Source: Petaurus breviceps papuanus (Eukaryota > Chordata > Mammalia > Diprotodontia > Petauridae). Taken from it: a DNA stretch of 64,000 nucleotides. Each line of letters starts with the position of its first letter. Within the stretch, counting starts at the first letter, position 1. The translations under genes were made by a program, and so were the position numbers. Shown here piece after piece: positions 53,165-64,000 of the stretch. Below the pieces are notes generated by a model. The model did no database searches. It saw only the letters and a program-made list of their open reading frames with translations, and was not told the DNA's origin. The stretch is from contig JAMXIF010000043.1 of the NCBI GenBank assembly GCA_028583685.1, positions 7,918,444-7,982,443 on the forward strand. Direction: 5' to 3'.

Positions 53165-56078
53165 ATAGTGGAGGCAAAATGGCAGAAAACTGCCTGAGCT
53201 CTTCCCAGGTTCCCTCAGAAACAGCATTAATTCAAGTCTCTAAAAGAATTATGAAGTGACAGAACATACAAAAAGATGGGATAAAACAATTTCCTACCTC
53301 AAGATAACTTAGAAGGACCTCAGAAAATGTTTGTCTCACTTGGATAAAAGGGAAGGGCAGCCCAGTACAGATGGTGTTCAGGTAAGCCAGCAGGAGGCTT
53401 TTAGCCACAGCACAGATCAGCAAATTTGGCCCCTTGGTTCTGGCTCAGCAGGCTAGTGGCACAGCAGGGCAGCTGTGAGACTTTCAACCCCAGTGAAAAA
53501 AGTGAACTCCCAGCCCCAGAACCCTGGTAAAACAGGTGTAACTAGTCCAGGTTAGCCCAGCTCAATGGGCAAGCTGCCAGGTCCTAAGACCCCCAGCAAA
53601 GAAAGCCAATGATCAGGTGTCTGATTCCTGATTATCTGAAAAGATGCAGAAAAAGCTTTTGACAAAATATAGGACCCATTCCTATTTACAACACTAGAGA
53701 GCATAGGAATAACAGGAACATTCCTTAAAATGATAATTAGTATCTATCTGAAACCATTATCAAGCATTATATGTAATGGAGATAAGGTAGAAGCATTTCA
53801 GTAAGATCAAAGGTGAAAGAAGGATACTCATTATCACCACTATTATTCAATATTGTACTAAAAATCTTACCTTTAGCAATACAAGAAGAAAAATAAATGG
53901 AAAGAATTAGAATAGGCTATGAGGAAACAAAACTAACGTTCTTTGAAGATGATACAATGGTATACATAAAGAATCTGAAAGAATCAACTAAAAAACTACT
54001 TGAAACAACAACTTTAGCAAAGTTGCAGGATATAAAATAAACCCACATAAATCATCTTTATTTTACATATTTCCAACAAAGACCGGTAGCAAGAAATAGA
54101 AAGAAAAATTCCATTTAAAATAACTTTAGACAACATGAAATATTTGGGAGTCTACTTCCAAGACAAACCCAAGAATTATATGAACAGAATTACAAAATAT
54201 TTTTTCACACAAATAAAGTCAATTCTAAACAATTGAAAAATTATCAATTGCTCATGGGTAGGCTGAGCTAATATAATAAAAATAAGAATTTGTCCTAAAT
54301 TAATTTACTTATTCTTTGTTATACCAATCAAACTTACCACTAAAATAATTTTAGAAAGCCAGAAAAATATAATAACATTCATCTGGAAGAAAAAAAGGTC
54401 AAGTATATCAAGGGAAATAATGGGGGGGGGGGAGAGAAACTGTGAAGGAAAATGGCCCACTTGTACCAGATCTAAAACTATATTATAAAGTAGCCATCAT
54501 CAAAACTATTTAGTCCTGGATAAGATAAAGAGTGGTGGATCAGTGGAATAGGTTAGGTACACAAAACACAGTAGTAAATGATTGTAGTAATCTACTGTTT
54601 TATGAACCCAAGATTCCAGCTTCTGGGATAAGAACTCACTATTTGACAAAACTGCTGGGAAAACTGGAAAATAGTATGGCAGAAACTGGGCATAGACCAA
54701 CATCTCACACCCTATACCAAGATGAGGTTGAAATGGACATATGATTTAGACATAAAGAGTGATACCATAAGCAAATTAAGAGAGCAAGGAATAGTTTACT
54801 TGTCAGATCTATAAAGAAGGGAAGAATTATGACCAAATAAGAGATAGATAATATTATGAAATGCAAAATGAACAATTTTTTGCACATTAAATTAAAAGGT
54901 TTTTTCCACAAACAAAACCAATGCAACTAAGATTAGAAGGAAAGCAGAAAAGTGGAAAACATTTTTTAAACCAGTGTTTCTGAAAAAGGCCTCATTTCTA
55001 AAATATATAGAGAACTGAGTCAAATTTAAAAGAATACACATTATTCCCCAATTGATAAATGGTCAAAGGATATGAACAGGCAGTTTTCAGAAGAAGAAAT
55101 TAAAGCTATCTATAGTCAAATAAAAAATGGTCTAAATCACTATTGACTAGAGAAATGAAAATTAAAACAACTCTGAGGTACCACCTCACACATATCAGAT
55201 TGGCTAATATGACAGAAAAGGAAAATGATAAATGTTGGACAAGATGTGGTAAAATTGGAATTCTAAAGCAGTGTTGGTGGAGTTGTAAAACTGATCCAAT
55301 CATTCTGGAGAGCAATTTGGAACTATGCCCAAAGAGCTACAAAACTGTGTATACCCTTTGATCCAGCAACACCACTACTAGGTCTGAATCCCAAAGAGAT
55401 CATAAAATAAGAGAAAAGGAACCACATGTACAAAAATATTCATAGCAGCTTTTTGTGGTGACAAAGAATTGGAAATTGAAGGGATATCCGTCAATTGGGG
55501 GAATGGCTGAACAAAATGAGTAATCCAATATAAGGATATAAGGGAATATTCTTGTGCTATAATAAATGTTAAACCAATAGATTTCAGACAAACCTGGAAA
55601 AAAACTTACATGAACTTAAGCTGAGTAAAATGAGCACAACCAGGATAATATTGTACATAGTAACAGTAACAGTGACATTGTGTGATGATCAAGTATAATA
55701 GACTTAGCTCTTCTCAGAAGTGCAATGATCTAAGACAGTTCCAAAAGACTCATGATGAAAAATGCTATCCACATTTAGAGAAAGAGCTATGAAGTCTGAA
55801 TGCAGATTGAAGCATACAATTTTCACTTTTGTTGTTGGTTTTTTTTTTCTTTCTCCTAGTTTTTCCCCTTTGTCCTAATTCTTCTTTAATAACATGGCTA
55901 ATGTGGAAATATGTTTAACATGATTGCATATGTATAACCTATATAGATTGCTTGTTGTCTTGGGGAGGATGGATGGAAGGGAGAAAGGGATAATTATTTG
56001 GAACTCAAAAGCTTACAAAATGAATGTTGAAAACTATCTTTACACGTAATTGGAAAAATACAATATTATTAAGTGCAA
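53165..56078 (+). mobile_element. L1 with large internal deletion
   Basis: The 5' end ('GGAGGCAAAATGGCAGAAAAC', 'GAGCTCTTCCCAGGTTCCC') resembles the marsupial L1 5' UTR and continues to about 53630. There the sequence switches directly to ORF2 reverse transcriptase text. ORF1, the endonuclease and the start of RT are absent. The rest of ORF2 runs to about 55650, then a 3' UTR ('CAGTTCCAAAAGACTCATGAT', 'TGTCTTGGGGAGGATGGATGG', 'TTGGAACTCAAAAGCTTACAA') ends near 56078. AATAATTATCT (53154-53164) and AATAATTAATCT (56079-56090) may be its target duplications. Confidence 0.82.
53638..55655 (+). pseudogene. L1 ORF2 remnant (RT fingers/palm to C-terminus)
   Basis: Remnant of the L1 ORF2 protein, the reverse transcriptase and endonuclease of L1. 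It starts at the 'DAEKAFDK'-like motif (53645-53668). The catalytic motif reads Phe-Glu-Asp-Asp-Thr-Met-Val-Tyr at 53942-53965; Phe-Ala-Asp-Asp is usual. 'NMKYLGVYFQDKPKNYMNRI' follows near 54133-54192. Many stops and frameshifts interrupt it. The longest surviving C-terminal piece is 55143-55361, including the region reading 'WWSCKTDPI'. No function is possible. Confidence 0.8.
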
Positions 56079-56090
56079 AATAATTAATCT

Positions 56091-57639
56091 CAGTATTCAA
56101 ACAAAAAAAGTATTATCACATTTGCATAATTAATAAATGAAGCTATGCATATATCTGAAAAATATCTGTAATTGTTTAAAGGGCTGTCATTTGTAAGAAG
56201 GATAAGATATACTCCATTTGATGTGAGAGGTCTGAGCTAAGAGAAATGGATATAATAAATAAAGAAATTGAAGCTTAAATGTATGGACAACCTTTCCGAT
56301 CGTTAGCGCTGCCCCAACAAAGATTCTTGGAACACAGTAAGTTCAAGTAAAGGCTGAATAACCACATGTTGGATATGTTATAGTGTAGATTATTGCTGTG
56401 CAATTCATTAGATAATGGCAATTGGAATTCTCTAGCTCAGAATTTGATTCTCTGAAATATATATACATATATATGTAATATAAAATATATGCAGACATAA
56501 CAGATATATAAATGTTCTAGACTATGCATATATACATATATATATATGTCTCATATTTTTAAATGAATTATTTAGGTCAGAAAAACTCATTTTGGCCCAT
56601 AAATAATCTGGATCTCCTTTTAACACGAACTCAGTGATTAACAAATCCCCTTTGCATTTGTTTTCTGTTTGATATGTTGTTATAATTCAAAGGAAGAGCT
56701 TAAGTGTTTTTGTATAAAGAAAGAATATTCTGGGCAGATTTATGGCAGAAAAACAAAATGGTGTCAGTAAAACAATTGTCTGGACATTCAGGTCCAAAAC
56801 AAAACAAAAACCCTTACTTGGAAATATTTTTCTTAACAAATTGATAAAAGACTGATAAAATGTAGCACTAGAGTTTGATTTCTCTGCATGATGATATCAA
56901 TTCTTCATTCTCTTGGGTGGAGAACTGTACCAAGTGAAGGGATTTTAAGGAAGAAAAATGATACAGCCTCACTGCTGACCTCCATTCCACTGTCTCCTTC
57001 TCCAAACAACAGGGCTGAACTTCCTCAAATAGAGTCAAAGCTGGTCAGAAAAGAACAATCCCTTGTCTCTAAGGGGTGTCTCTGAGGTTAAGCTGACTAC
57101 TTATTGAAAGCTACGGAGTGACAAATACTGTTCACTTGTTTCTTATGGGAGAGAAGACCCCTTATCTTACCTTTGTCTTAGAAGAAAAACTGTGGACAGA
57201 GAGATAATACTCTTTCGCTTTCATCCAACTATCAGAAAATAGAAAGGATTTTAGGTAATTTGAGGCTTCATAGTTGGAGAATTTTTTGGAGAAACGACAT
57301 TCCAAACCAACTTTAACCCATTTAGGCCCTCTTGTGAATCCCTCTTTTTTCCTTTTCTTTTTAGTTCATTCATCTTGTGACGTAGAAATACCTTTTCATT
57401 GGCGGGCTTCATAAGCCTCCAATTTGACCCTTAAAATAAGATTTCTATAAGGATAATTTGTATTTTAAAATCAAGAAAGAACTGCAGTATTTCAGTGTAC
57501 TGTATACTATGCATGTTAATGATTTTTATTCAGGCAGTTTCTTACATTTAACTAAATAGTATATATGGTTTTAAGGTTAAAATGAGTCAAATTGATCTTG
57601 TATCTATTTCTCACACAACACTCCATTTTTGATCTCTGA
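56091..57639. other. Unassigned sequence with TA-rich patches
   Basis: TA/CATA-rich patches lie at 56458-56480 and 56527-56548. No gene or confident element. Confidence 0.4.
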
Positions 57640-57774
57640 ACACTTTCATTAGCAATTCCTCATGCTTAGAATGCACTGTCTCCTTACCTTGGAGTGACTT
57701 TTCCTTTAAGATGAACTTCAAGCACTATCTTGTACATGAAGTCTTTCCTGATCTCCGCCCCCCACCCCCGAAGT

Positions 57775-57811
<37 letters not shown>

Positions 57812-58035
57812 TTCTTTCACTACCTTGTATTTAACTACTTTGTATATGTTTTTATTTGTTAGTTTTACATTAATGATTTATATATTTGTATTTGCACTTC
57901 TGTTTCCCATTGGAATATAAGCTCTTTGTGAATTGATTTTGTTTTTATTTTTTCTTTAAAGTTGCATCCCCAGTGCCTAGAATGGTACTTGGCATATTGT
58001 AGGTATTTAATAAATATTTGTTGATTGATGAGAAC
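57640..58035 (+). mobile_element. L2 LINE 3' end with internal (TC)n
   Basis: 'CATGCTTAGAATGCACTGTCT', 'CTTCAAGCACTATCTTGTAC', 'TGAAGTCTTTCCTGATC', then after a (TC)n insertion 'CCCATTGGAATATAAGCTC', 'CCCCAGTGCCTAGAATGG' and the end 'TTTAATAAATATTTGTTGAT'. Well preserved for L2. Confidence 0.88.
57776..57807. repeat. (TC)n microsatellite
   Basis: An uninterrupted TC run of about 15 units within the L2. Confidence 0.95.
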
Positions 58036-58369
58036 AATGATGACAATGATGTTGATTAAGAAGAGAAAATAAGTGTGGGAGACTAGACAGAGGAACTTTT
58101 TGTGTGAATGTGTTTAATAAAAGAATATGGCTGCAGATGAATATAATCCCATTCCTACTTTTACAACTGGAGTGGAAACTATCACCCCTTACTCATCCAA
58201 CAAGACAAATTTAACTATTAAGTCAAAGCCAGAATATGTAATTACTATGAGCAAACAGAAACCCTGTGAAGAGTATTTATGTCAGTTATATGTCAATGAA
58301 AACTAAGCCTTTCTGAGGTATAGAAGATCGATTTAAATTTCTCCCCCTTCTCTAGATTTTTGCAGTGAC

Positions 58370-58980
58370 AGAATGACATGCTCTTCATTCAGACACTCAA
58401 GCTAAAGAATGACTGGCAGAACAGGTGAAGGTCAAACAGATTTTCAGCCATTTGACACTCTTTCAAACAAACTAAACCCTGTTTGCCCAAATTGGTGTGA
58501 GGAGAAAAGTTGGGCTAAAACGATAACAAGTGTGACCCTCCCAAAGGCCCTATAGACCCAGATATATGGAAAACTTCAGAGGGGCTCAGAGTTCTCCCTC
58601 CAAACTTGAAGCTCAGTTGTAAGAATAGCTGCCATTTCCACTGTGAAGCATGGAAACAACTTGGAATTTTCATTCTCCTTTACTAGCTTTTCCCCATTTG
58701 ACTCCACTGTAAGTGGCTTCAGCTGTATTTCTCATCAATGTTGGTTTGCCCTGGGGAATTCATTTCTCTTTTCCCCTGAACAAACAAATGGCTCTCCTAA
58801 ATGAAATCTGGAAATATACAGCCGTGTTAACAGAGTTATAAGGGAAAACTCACCAGGAGGCAGCGACATTTGAATCAGACAAAATCCCAAGAGGACTGAT
58901 AAGTCCTTCCATTTTCACCCCTAACAAGCACACAAGGAGTTAATTTTCAACTACAACCCTTAATTCTCTGACCTGGACAA
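58370..58980. other. Repeat-free block, candidate conserved non-coding DNA
   Basis: About 600 bases with no recognisable repeat, near-balanced base composition and no long open frame. Motifs such as GATAAC, TGTTTGC and ATTTGAATCAG occur, but none is decisive. A candidate only. Confidence 0.3.
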
Positions 58981-59357
58981 GTTGGAATAAAAGGTCAGAT
59001 CCAGAGAGCCATAGCTATAGTGAAGAGACAAATTGGGGGTGGGGTGAAGTACATTACCAAAAGAGAAGCCAGACCAGTCAGGTGTGGAACAATAGAGATG
59101 ATGGGTGTTGGTGTTTTGGACTTTCTGTTTCATCTGGGAGTAACAACAAGCAGGGGTCTTTCAGTAATGTCAAACCCATTTAAATGCCAGGCCAGACCAG
59201 CCTCACAAAATATAGAAAATTATTCTTAAATGTATGATTCCAGGGTATGTGGAGGGAGTAGAGAAGGTAAGCTTTCTCAACAAATTCTAATTAGATTTTG
59301 CTTTCGATCATTCTGTTCTCCACTCCCCTCAATTCCCTATTCCTGCCCATATTCTTT
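58981..59357. other. Unassigned sequence
   Basis: No confident feature. The 69-codon frame at 59020-59229 is not recognised. Confidence 0.4.
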
Positions 59358-59508
59358 TTTTTTTTTTTGTGAGGCAATTGGGGTTAAGTGACTTGCCTAG
59401 GGTCACACAGCTAATGAGTGTTGAGTGTCTGGTCAGAGGTCAGATTTGAACTCAAATCTTCCTGAATTCAGGGCCAGTACTCTAGGGTGTGCCTCACTGT
59501 CCCTACCT
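59358..59508 (-). mobile_element. Marsupial tRNA-derived SINE
   Basis: T13 run, 'GAGGCAATTGGGGTTAAGTG', 'AGGGTCACACAGCTAATGAG', 'AGATTTGAACTCAAATCTTCC', and a degraded tRNA-like end 'gtgtgcctcactgtccct'. Confidence 0.88.
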
Positions 59509-59589
59509 GGCCATATTCTTAAGAAATGTTTTGAAAAGATAGAGCAAAAAGACTTGTGATGATAAGACTGGGGCATTGGCATGTTTATG

Positions 59590-59728
59590 CATATGTCAGG
59601 CTGTGAACTCTTAGAGAAGGAAAGGTCCTGGAGGGCAGGGATAGCATCAATTTGTCTTTATGTCCTCAACATTCAGTTCAGCACCTGGTACACAGTAGGC
59701 ACTTGGTAAATTCCTGTTGCCTGTTTAT
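59590..59728 (+). mobile_element. L2 3' terminus
   Basis: 'TGTGAACTCTTAGAGAAGGAA', 'TGGAGGGCAGGGATAGCATC', 'TCAGCACCTGGTACACAGTAG', 'gcacttggtaaattcctgttg'. Confidence 0.8.
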
Positions 59729-59814
59729 GGATTGCAAGGTGTAATTCACTTGACTGAAATTCTGAACCTCAGGTCAAGTTCCCGTATTGCTACCAGAAAG
59801 CATATATTCTTGAA

Positions 59815-60110
59815 CCAGCCATCTCTCTTTTCTGGACCTCAGTTTCCTCATCTGTATAAGTGGGGGGTTGGAGTTTAGGACACAGAACTCTAAAGTACCT
59901 TTCAATTCTAAAATGTTATGCTACTGTGATTTCTTAACTCTATCTTCACAGAATCCCTACTGTGTGAAGTAGGCAGACCAGGTATTTATAGTCCCACTTG
60001 ATAGACAAGAAAACTGCAGTCCAATTGTGCCAGGAGAAGTCAGTTATGAAGGTTCAGAGGTCTCCTAATTCTGAGGTTGTAATTCTTACTGCTACAGCTA
60101 CAGCATGCGT
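59815..60110. mobile_element. Two MIR fragments
   Basis: Sense MIR end ('GACCTCAGTTTCCTCATCTG') at 59815-59935, followed by an antisense MIR ('atagtcccacttgatagacaagaaaactgcag', 'aggagaagtcagttatgaagg') to about 60110. Confidence 0.65.
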
Positions 60111-60403
60111 ATCTTCCTTTTCAGTTGTTGGCCCCTGGCCCCCGCCTCTCTAACTGAGGAAGGTGATTTCAAATGGGATTTTATTAACTCCAGTCACACC
60201 CAGCATTGACAAGAAAGGATGCAGTCTCTGGAAGGAGAAAAGGCCCCACCAGTTAAAGTTAACAGCAGGGGAGCTGGGGAAGAAGGCATGAGGGGCATAT
60301 AGTGTATAGTTAGCTTTAAAACAAAAAATCCTTAATGTAACATTTAGCAGCATAGCTTACCAAATTAAAACCTCAACTTCTCCTATTAAATTTGGATTGA
60401 TTT

Positions 60404-60405
<2 letters not shown>
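60111..60405. other. Unassigned sequence
   Basis: No gene or repeat recognised. Confidence 0.4.

Positions 60406-60473
<68 letters not shown>
60406..60473. repeat. (CA)n(TA)n compound microsatellite
   Basis: A CA run to about 60436, followed directly by a TA run. Confidence 0.96.
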
Positions 60474-60477
<4 letters not shown>

Positions 60478-60752
60478 GTATGTCCTTGAAATAAAGGAGA
60501 TGATGGTGGGAACAGGAGGAGCAATTCTAAAAATGATTTGGTTGCTGGTGAATTTGCTATGCATGGCAACCCAAAATGCCACTCATCTCCTTCTTCTGGC
60601 CTCACCTCTAAATCCAGATATGACACGGAGCTACATCTCCTTTCTTTCATTTCCTTTCTATTTATCTCAAGGAAAACGCCATGGCATAGAAACTGAAAAT
60701 CATGCCAGTTAAGAAGTAGATTGTTCCTTCCTTTTTGTCCTTCTCTTCTTCC
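60474..60752. other. Unassigned sequence
   Basis: No confident feature. Confidence 0.4.
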
Positions 60753-60897
60753 CTTCTCTCTCTCCTTCCTTCCTTCCTTCCTTCCTTCCTTCCTTCCTTC
60801 CTTCCTTCCTTCCTTCCTTCCTTCCTTCCTTCNNNNNNNNNNTTCCTTCCTTCCTTCCTTCCTTCCTTCCTTCCTTCCTTCCTTCCTTCTTTCCTTC
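60753..60897. repeat. (TTCC)n array with assembly gap
   Basis: Pure TTCC units interrupted by ten N at 60833-60842. The real array length is not known. Confidence 0.97.
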
Positions 60898-61550
60898 CCC
60901 TACATTTTAAAAATTATTATTATAAGATCTCACCATTCAACACAGGAATTTTTCAACTCCAAACCCAGATTTTGTGACTATGGTGAGCCTGTTTTCTCCA
61001 TATGTTCTCTGATTATTCAGTTTGCATTCTAGCTCTATCTCTTTGACAATAATATTCCCATCAGTACTTGTCAGTCTATTAACTGTGCACATCATCAAAT
61101 ATGCAGTTACTTTTCAAGGAACAGAAAACCCCTAAGAGGTATGGGTCTAGAGTTTATCCCCAGAGGTTGTAGTACCAGTGGTAGCCCATAGGGAGTGTGG
61201 GGCTTGTGGTTCAACATACTTGTCATCATCATATTCTTCAAGCTGCAACATTCTCACAAATGTGAATTCAAGTAAAAATGAATTCCCGTTAAATTAATTC
61301 ATTTACAATGTAGTTTTGGAGAAGAAAAGTCAGAAAAGGACAATATGCCACCTGAGGGGTCTGACGGTCAGGAAGCTCTGCCTCCTTTGCCTGTATGAGG
61401 GTTGTAGGTGATTGTGGCTTAATTGTTTTTAAGGCTGATAGAATTCACCTATATTACTCCTGAGGGTTGCTTTGATGCCAGCACTATGAAGTCCCAAAAT
61501 ACAGGCTCCAGGGGAATTCTCATTATTTATCATGACTAGGAAAAATTCTG
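60898..61550. other. Unassigned sequence
   Basis: No gene or repeat recognised. Confidence 0.4.
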
Positions 61551-61672
61551 GATGGAGTTGTTGGTGCAGTGGAAAGAGAACTGAGTCAGAGGACCCAAGT
61601 TTGAGTTATGACTGCTACTTAATACCTAAGGTTACTTTGGGCAAGTCATTCTGTAAAATGAAGGATATATAA
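61551..61672 (+). mobile_element. tRNA-derived SINE or MIR, degraded
   Basis: 'GTTGGTGCAGTGGAAAGAGAA', 'gaggacccaagtttgagttatg', 'ACTTTGGGCAAGTCATTCTG'. Confidence 0.65.
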
Positions 61673-61694
61673 TCTTTGGTCAGTGGTAAGTATG

Positions 61695-62090
61695 ATTCAA
61701 TGTAGGCAATGTGATCCAGTTGAAAACACATTTACTTTGGAGACAGAGTCTGGGTTCAAATTCAGCTTATGTCACTACTTGTGGGACATTGAACAAGACA
61801 TTGAATCCTTCTGCAAATTAGTTTCCTCTTCTGTAAAAGAAGACAGTCAAATTCTGCCAATGACACTACTTTTAGTATCTTGGCGTGGCATTCAATCACT
61901 CTGTGTCTCAGTTTCCTTTTCTGTAAAATGGGAGAATTAAACTATATGTTCTCTAAGGTTCATTTTAGCTCCAAATTGATGATGTTCTCAGTCACTTACC
62001 TTCCCAAGGTCAAAATTTCCTCAACTGTAAAATAAGACGTTGGAATTGTATGTTCCCTAAAGGACCGTCCTATCTCTAAATACATCAGAT
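61695..62090 (+). mobile_element. MIR copies, two or three in a row
   Basis: 'CTGGGTTCAAATTCAGCTTAT' with 'TTAGTTTCCTCTTCTGTAAAA' (61700-61840), 'GTCTCAGTTTCCTTTTCTGTA' (61902-61975), and 'AATTTCCTCAACTGTAAAATA' with 'gttggaattgtatgttccctaa' (62012-62085). Confidence 0.75.
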
Positions 62091-62189
62091 TGTCATGATG
62101 TAATTTGACCCACTAGATTTGGGAATCCATGGATGGTGTTCTACCTCATCATGGGGACACACCAAGGGTATTTGAGAGACCATTGCAAA

Positions 62190-62505
62190 GGAGGGAAGAA
62201 GAATATCAAGGCTTGTCCCTGAGTGCCCCCAACTCTTTCCCAACTGCTTTCATCTTTTGCTTTGTATCTCCTAGCTCAGTCTCTCAGAACTAGCAAAACA
62301 AATCTACTAACAAAACATTCCTTTGTTTATGATATGTCCTCTCCTGAGACTTTATGCACACCTCTCTGTCTGGAACATTGCCTTCAACCTCCCTTTCTTC
62401 CAAATTAATTTCCAAATTATTTTAAATTAAATCTATGTTCCAACTTCGGTAGAAGTTCTTCCATGTAGTCTCTCCAGCTTAACACCACCTCACCTGGTGC
62501 CAGAA
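62190..62505 (+). mobile_element. L2 LINE fragment
   Basis: 'CACACCTCTCTGTCTGGAACA' and 'ttgccttcaacctcccttt' with a diverged 'gaagttcttccatgtagtc'. It matches the L2 'ctgcctggaa.gc.cttcc' block. The 61-codon frame on top of it is not a gene. Confidence 0.55.
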
Positions 62506-62684
62506 ACCAGAAAACCTTCTGAGTGTTTCTGTGAGCTTAATATGAATTATGCAGATGTCCTTCTATTACTTGAATTTGTCTTATAGAGATGGGCTTCATG
62601 TTAAAATCTCTCATACAAAATTATAGTAATTTAATAAATATAAATTAAGCATCTACAATTCTTGATTGAGAGTAGTGTAGTCTA

Positions 62685-62870
62685 ATGGAATGATGGCTAA
62701 GAGCTGACCAAGGTTTTAAGTGGCCTGGATATGAATAAATACTACAATACCAATTAGCTGTGGGGCTATAAGCAAATCATGATCTCTCTAAGTGCTAGTT
62801 TTCTGAACTATAAAATGGGCACAATACTACTTGCTTTGTATATTTCATAGGAATACTTTATATAACATAA
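62685..62870 (+). mobile_element. MIR
   Basis: 'GTGGCCTGGATATGAATAAAT', 'AATTAGCTGTGGGGCTATAAG', 'CAAATCATGATCTCTCTAAG', 'ctataaaatgggcacaatact'. Confidence 0.75.
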
Positions 62871-63522
62871 CACATTCACAGATCATAGATTTTTTTACAA
62901 ATTATACAGATCACAGAATGTAAGAGGTGTAAGGGGACTCTTATTTAGTCTAATTCATACAGGAAATAAGTCAACTTGTATCTTTTACTCTCTACCACCA
63001 GCAACAACTGTTAACCAACTGTCACCAACAGGTAGCTAAACACAAGAACCCTGAGAGTGTCAGTCACATTCCATCCCCTAGGCAATCAGAACTCCTTTCA
63101 TCTCTCCCCACAGAGCCATCAGCATGAAGATGGTGTCAACCATCCCTACTAAGTGCCAAACAACTGCAACCAAAGGCCAGGCAAATCAGTCAGGTTGATC
63201 TGGAGAAGAGTTTAGAGTTTAGTTTATTCTGAGAAAATTGCTCCACTGCCACCCTGTTGACTAGTATCTCTCCTCAGATCCTGATGAAAGTGATCCAGGA
63301 CCCTTAATCAAAGAGCCATTGCAGTAGTGATGCTTCCTGTACATTACCTACAGCTATCATCCTGAATAGCAACCCTGTTGAGATGCAGCCTGACTCATAG
63401 TAGGGCTATAGACATGTCTGCTGACAACCCAGAAAGAAGAGTCCTTTCTACAAAAGTCCTTGACACTGTCAAATAGTTAAGCACCAGATATTGATATAAT
63501 TTTATCAGTTTAAATGACATTT
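62871..63522. other. Unassigned sequence
   Basis: No repeat recognised. 63000-63470 is comparatively GC-rich and AG/CA-rich, with no open frame longer than about 40 codons. A decayed processed pseudogene is possible, but I could not identify a parent. Confidence 0.35.
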
Positions 63523-63533
63523 AAGAAACATTA

Positions 63534-63843
63534 TCCTTATGCTATCCACATACAGAGAAAGAATTACAAGGTCTGAATGCAGATCAGAGCATATTATTTG
63601 CTCTCTTTCTCTCTTTTATGGGGTTTTGTTTTATTTCTTCTTTCTCATGGTTTATTCCATCAGCTATAATTCTTCTTTGCAACATTACTAATGTGAAAAT
63701 ATGTTTAATGTGAATGTATATGTGGAACTTATATCAAATTGCATGCCATCTTGGGGAAGGGGTGGGGGAGGAAGGGGGGGGGAATCTGGAACTCAAAAGC
63801 TCATGGAACAATGTTGTAAACTAAAAATAAATTAATTTAAAAA
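63534..63843 (+). mobile_element. 5'-truncated L1 (3' UTR only) with target duplication
   Basis: 'CTATCCACATACAGAGAAAGA', 'GGTCTGAATGCAGATCAGAGC', 'TAATGTGAAAATATGTTTAAT', 'TTGGGGAAGGGGTGGGGGAGG', 'GGAACTCAAAAGCTCATGGAA', then 'AAATAAATTAATTT' and an A tail. AAGAAACATTA occurs on both sides (63523-63533 and 63844-63854), an 11-bp target duplication. Confidence 0.93.
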
Positions 63844-63924
63844 AAGAAACATTAGCCTCCTGTGCTTCTGTACCTATGAACAATGGGATATTTCCATCTG
63901 ACTTTCATGTGTTGTCTCCTTCAT

Positions 63925-64000
63925 TAGAATATGAGAATCTTGAGAGCAGTAACTGTTTACTTTCAATGTATAACCCCAATAATTAGCAGAAAACTTTGCA
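63925..64000 (+). mobile_element. L2 3' terminus, cut by the window end
   Basis: 'CATTAGAATATGAGAATCTTG', 'agagcagtaactgtttactttc' and 'ataaccccaataattagca' match L2 near its end. Confidence 0.65.

Noticed and set aside
63000-63470. A processed pseudogene
   Set aside because: The composition is coding-like in places, but I could not name a parent gene and no A tail is visible.

Overview
The window looks like a gene desert from a marsupial (metatherian) nuclear genome. The evidence is the repeat content: many tRNA-derived SINEs of the marsupial MAR1/WALLSI style (an A-box end GGCAGCTAGGTGGC, then GTTCAAATCC, then GGGCAAGTCACTTA), two SINEs with an RTE-like tail, L1 fragments with marsupial-type 3' ends, many old L2, L3/CR1 and MIR relics, and hAT elements of the OposCharlie sort. 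The base composition is AT-rich. I cannot name the species. I found no intact host protein-coding gene, no tRNA gene and no functional rRNA. Most open frames are shadows of repeats.

Layout. 1-2150 is a HAL1-like element: L1 ORF1 followed directly by a 3' tail, with no ORF2. 2.2-8.5 kb holds old MIR, L2 and L3/CR1 pieces and a TTCC array. 8.5-9.75 kb is a minus-strand solo LTR of about 1.2 kb; its sister copy lies on the plus strand at 23.6-24.8 kb, inserted inside a SINE. 12.7-16.7 kb holds L1, hAT, MIR, L2 and SINE pieces. 17.58-18.12 kb is a young GC-rich solo LTR; its sister at 50.45-50.76 kb is cut by an assembly gap. 26.9-28.8 kb holds antisense L1 and L2. 35.0-36.1 kb is a third LTR distantly like the 1.2-kb pair. 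37.7 kb has an hAT miniature element with perfect 8-bp target duplications. Further LTR fossils lie at 37.9, 43.3 and 45.1 kb. 46.5-46.8 kb is a polyadenylated 7SL RNA pseudogene nested in an L3 fragment. 48.7-51.6 kb is old L2 sequence invaded by a SINE and an LTR. 53.2-56.1 kb is an internally deleted L1. The last 8 kb hold L2, MIR and SINE pieces, a third TTCC array and a 5'-truncated L1 with clear target duplications.

The most unusual item is the 1.2-kb LTR family. Each of its two copies contains an open frame of 168-169 codons, with a hydrophobic N-terminus, a run of in-frame repeats and a hydrophobic segment before a basic C-terminal tail. I do not recognise this protein. A third, diverged LTR at 35-36 kb keeps recognisable related segments. 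The second point is the GC-rich LTR pair, whose two copies are nearly identical and carry a compact CRE/ETS/Sp1-like promoter region, which suggests recent activity. All virus-derived copies are treated as fossils. Several repeat-poor blocks (20.8, 33, 42 and 58.4 kb) are offered only as candidates for conserved regulatory DNA.
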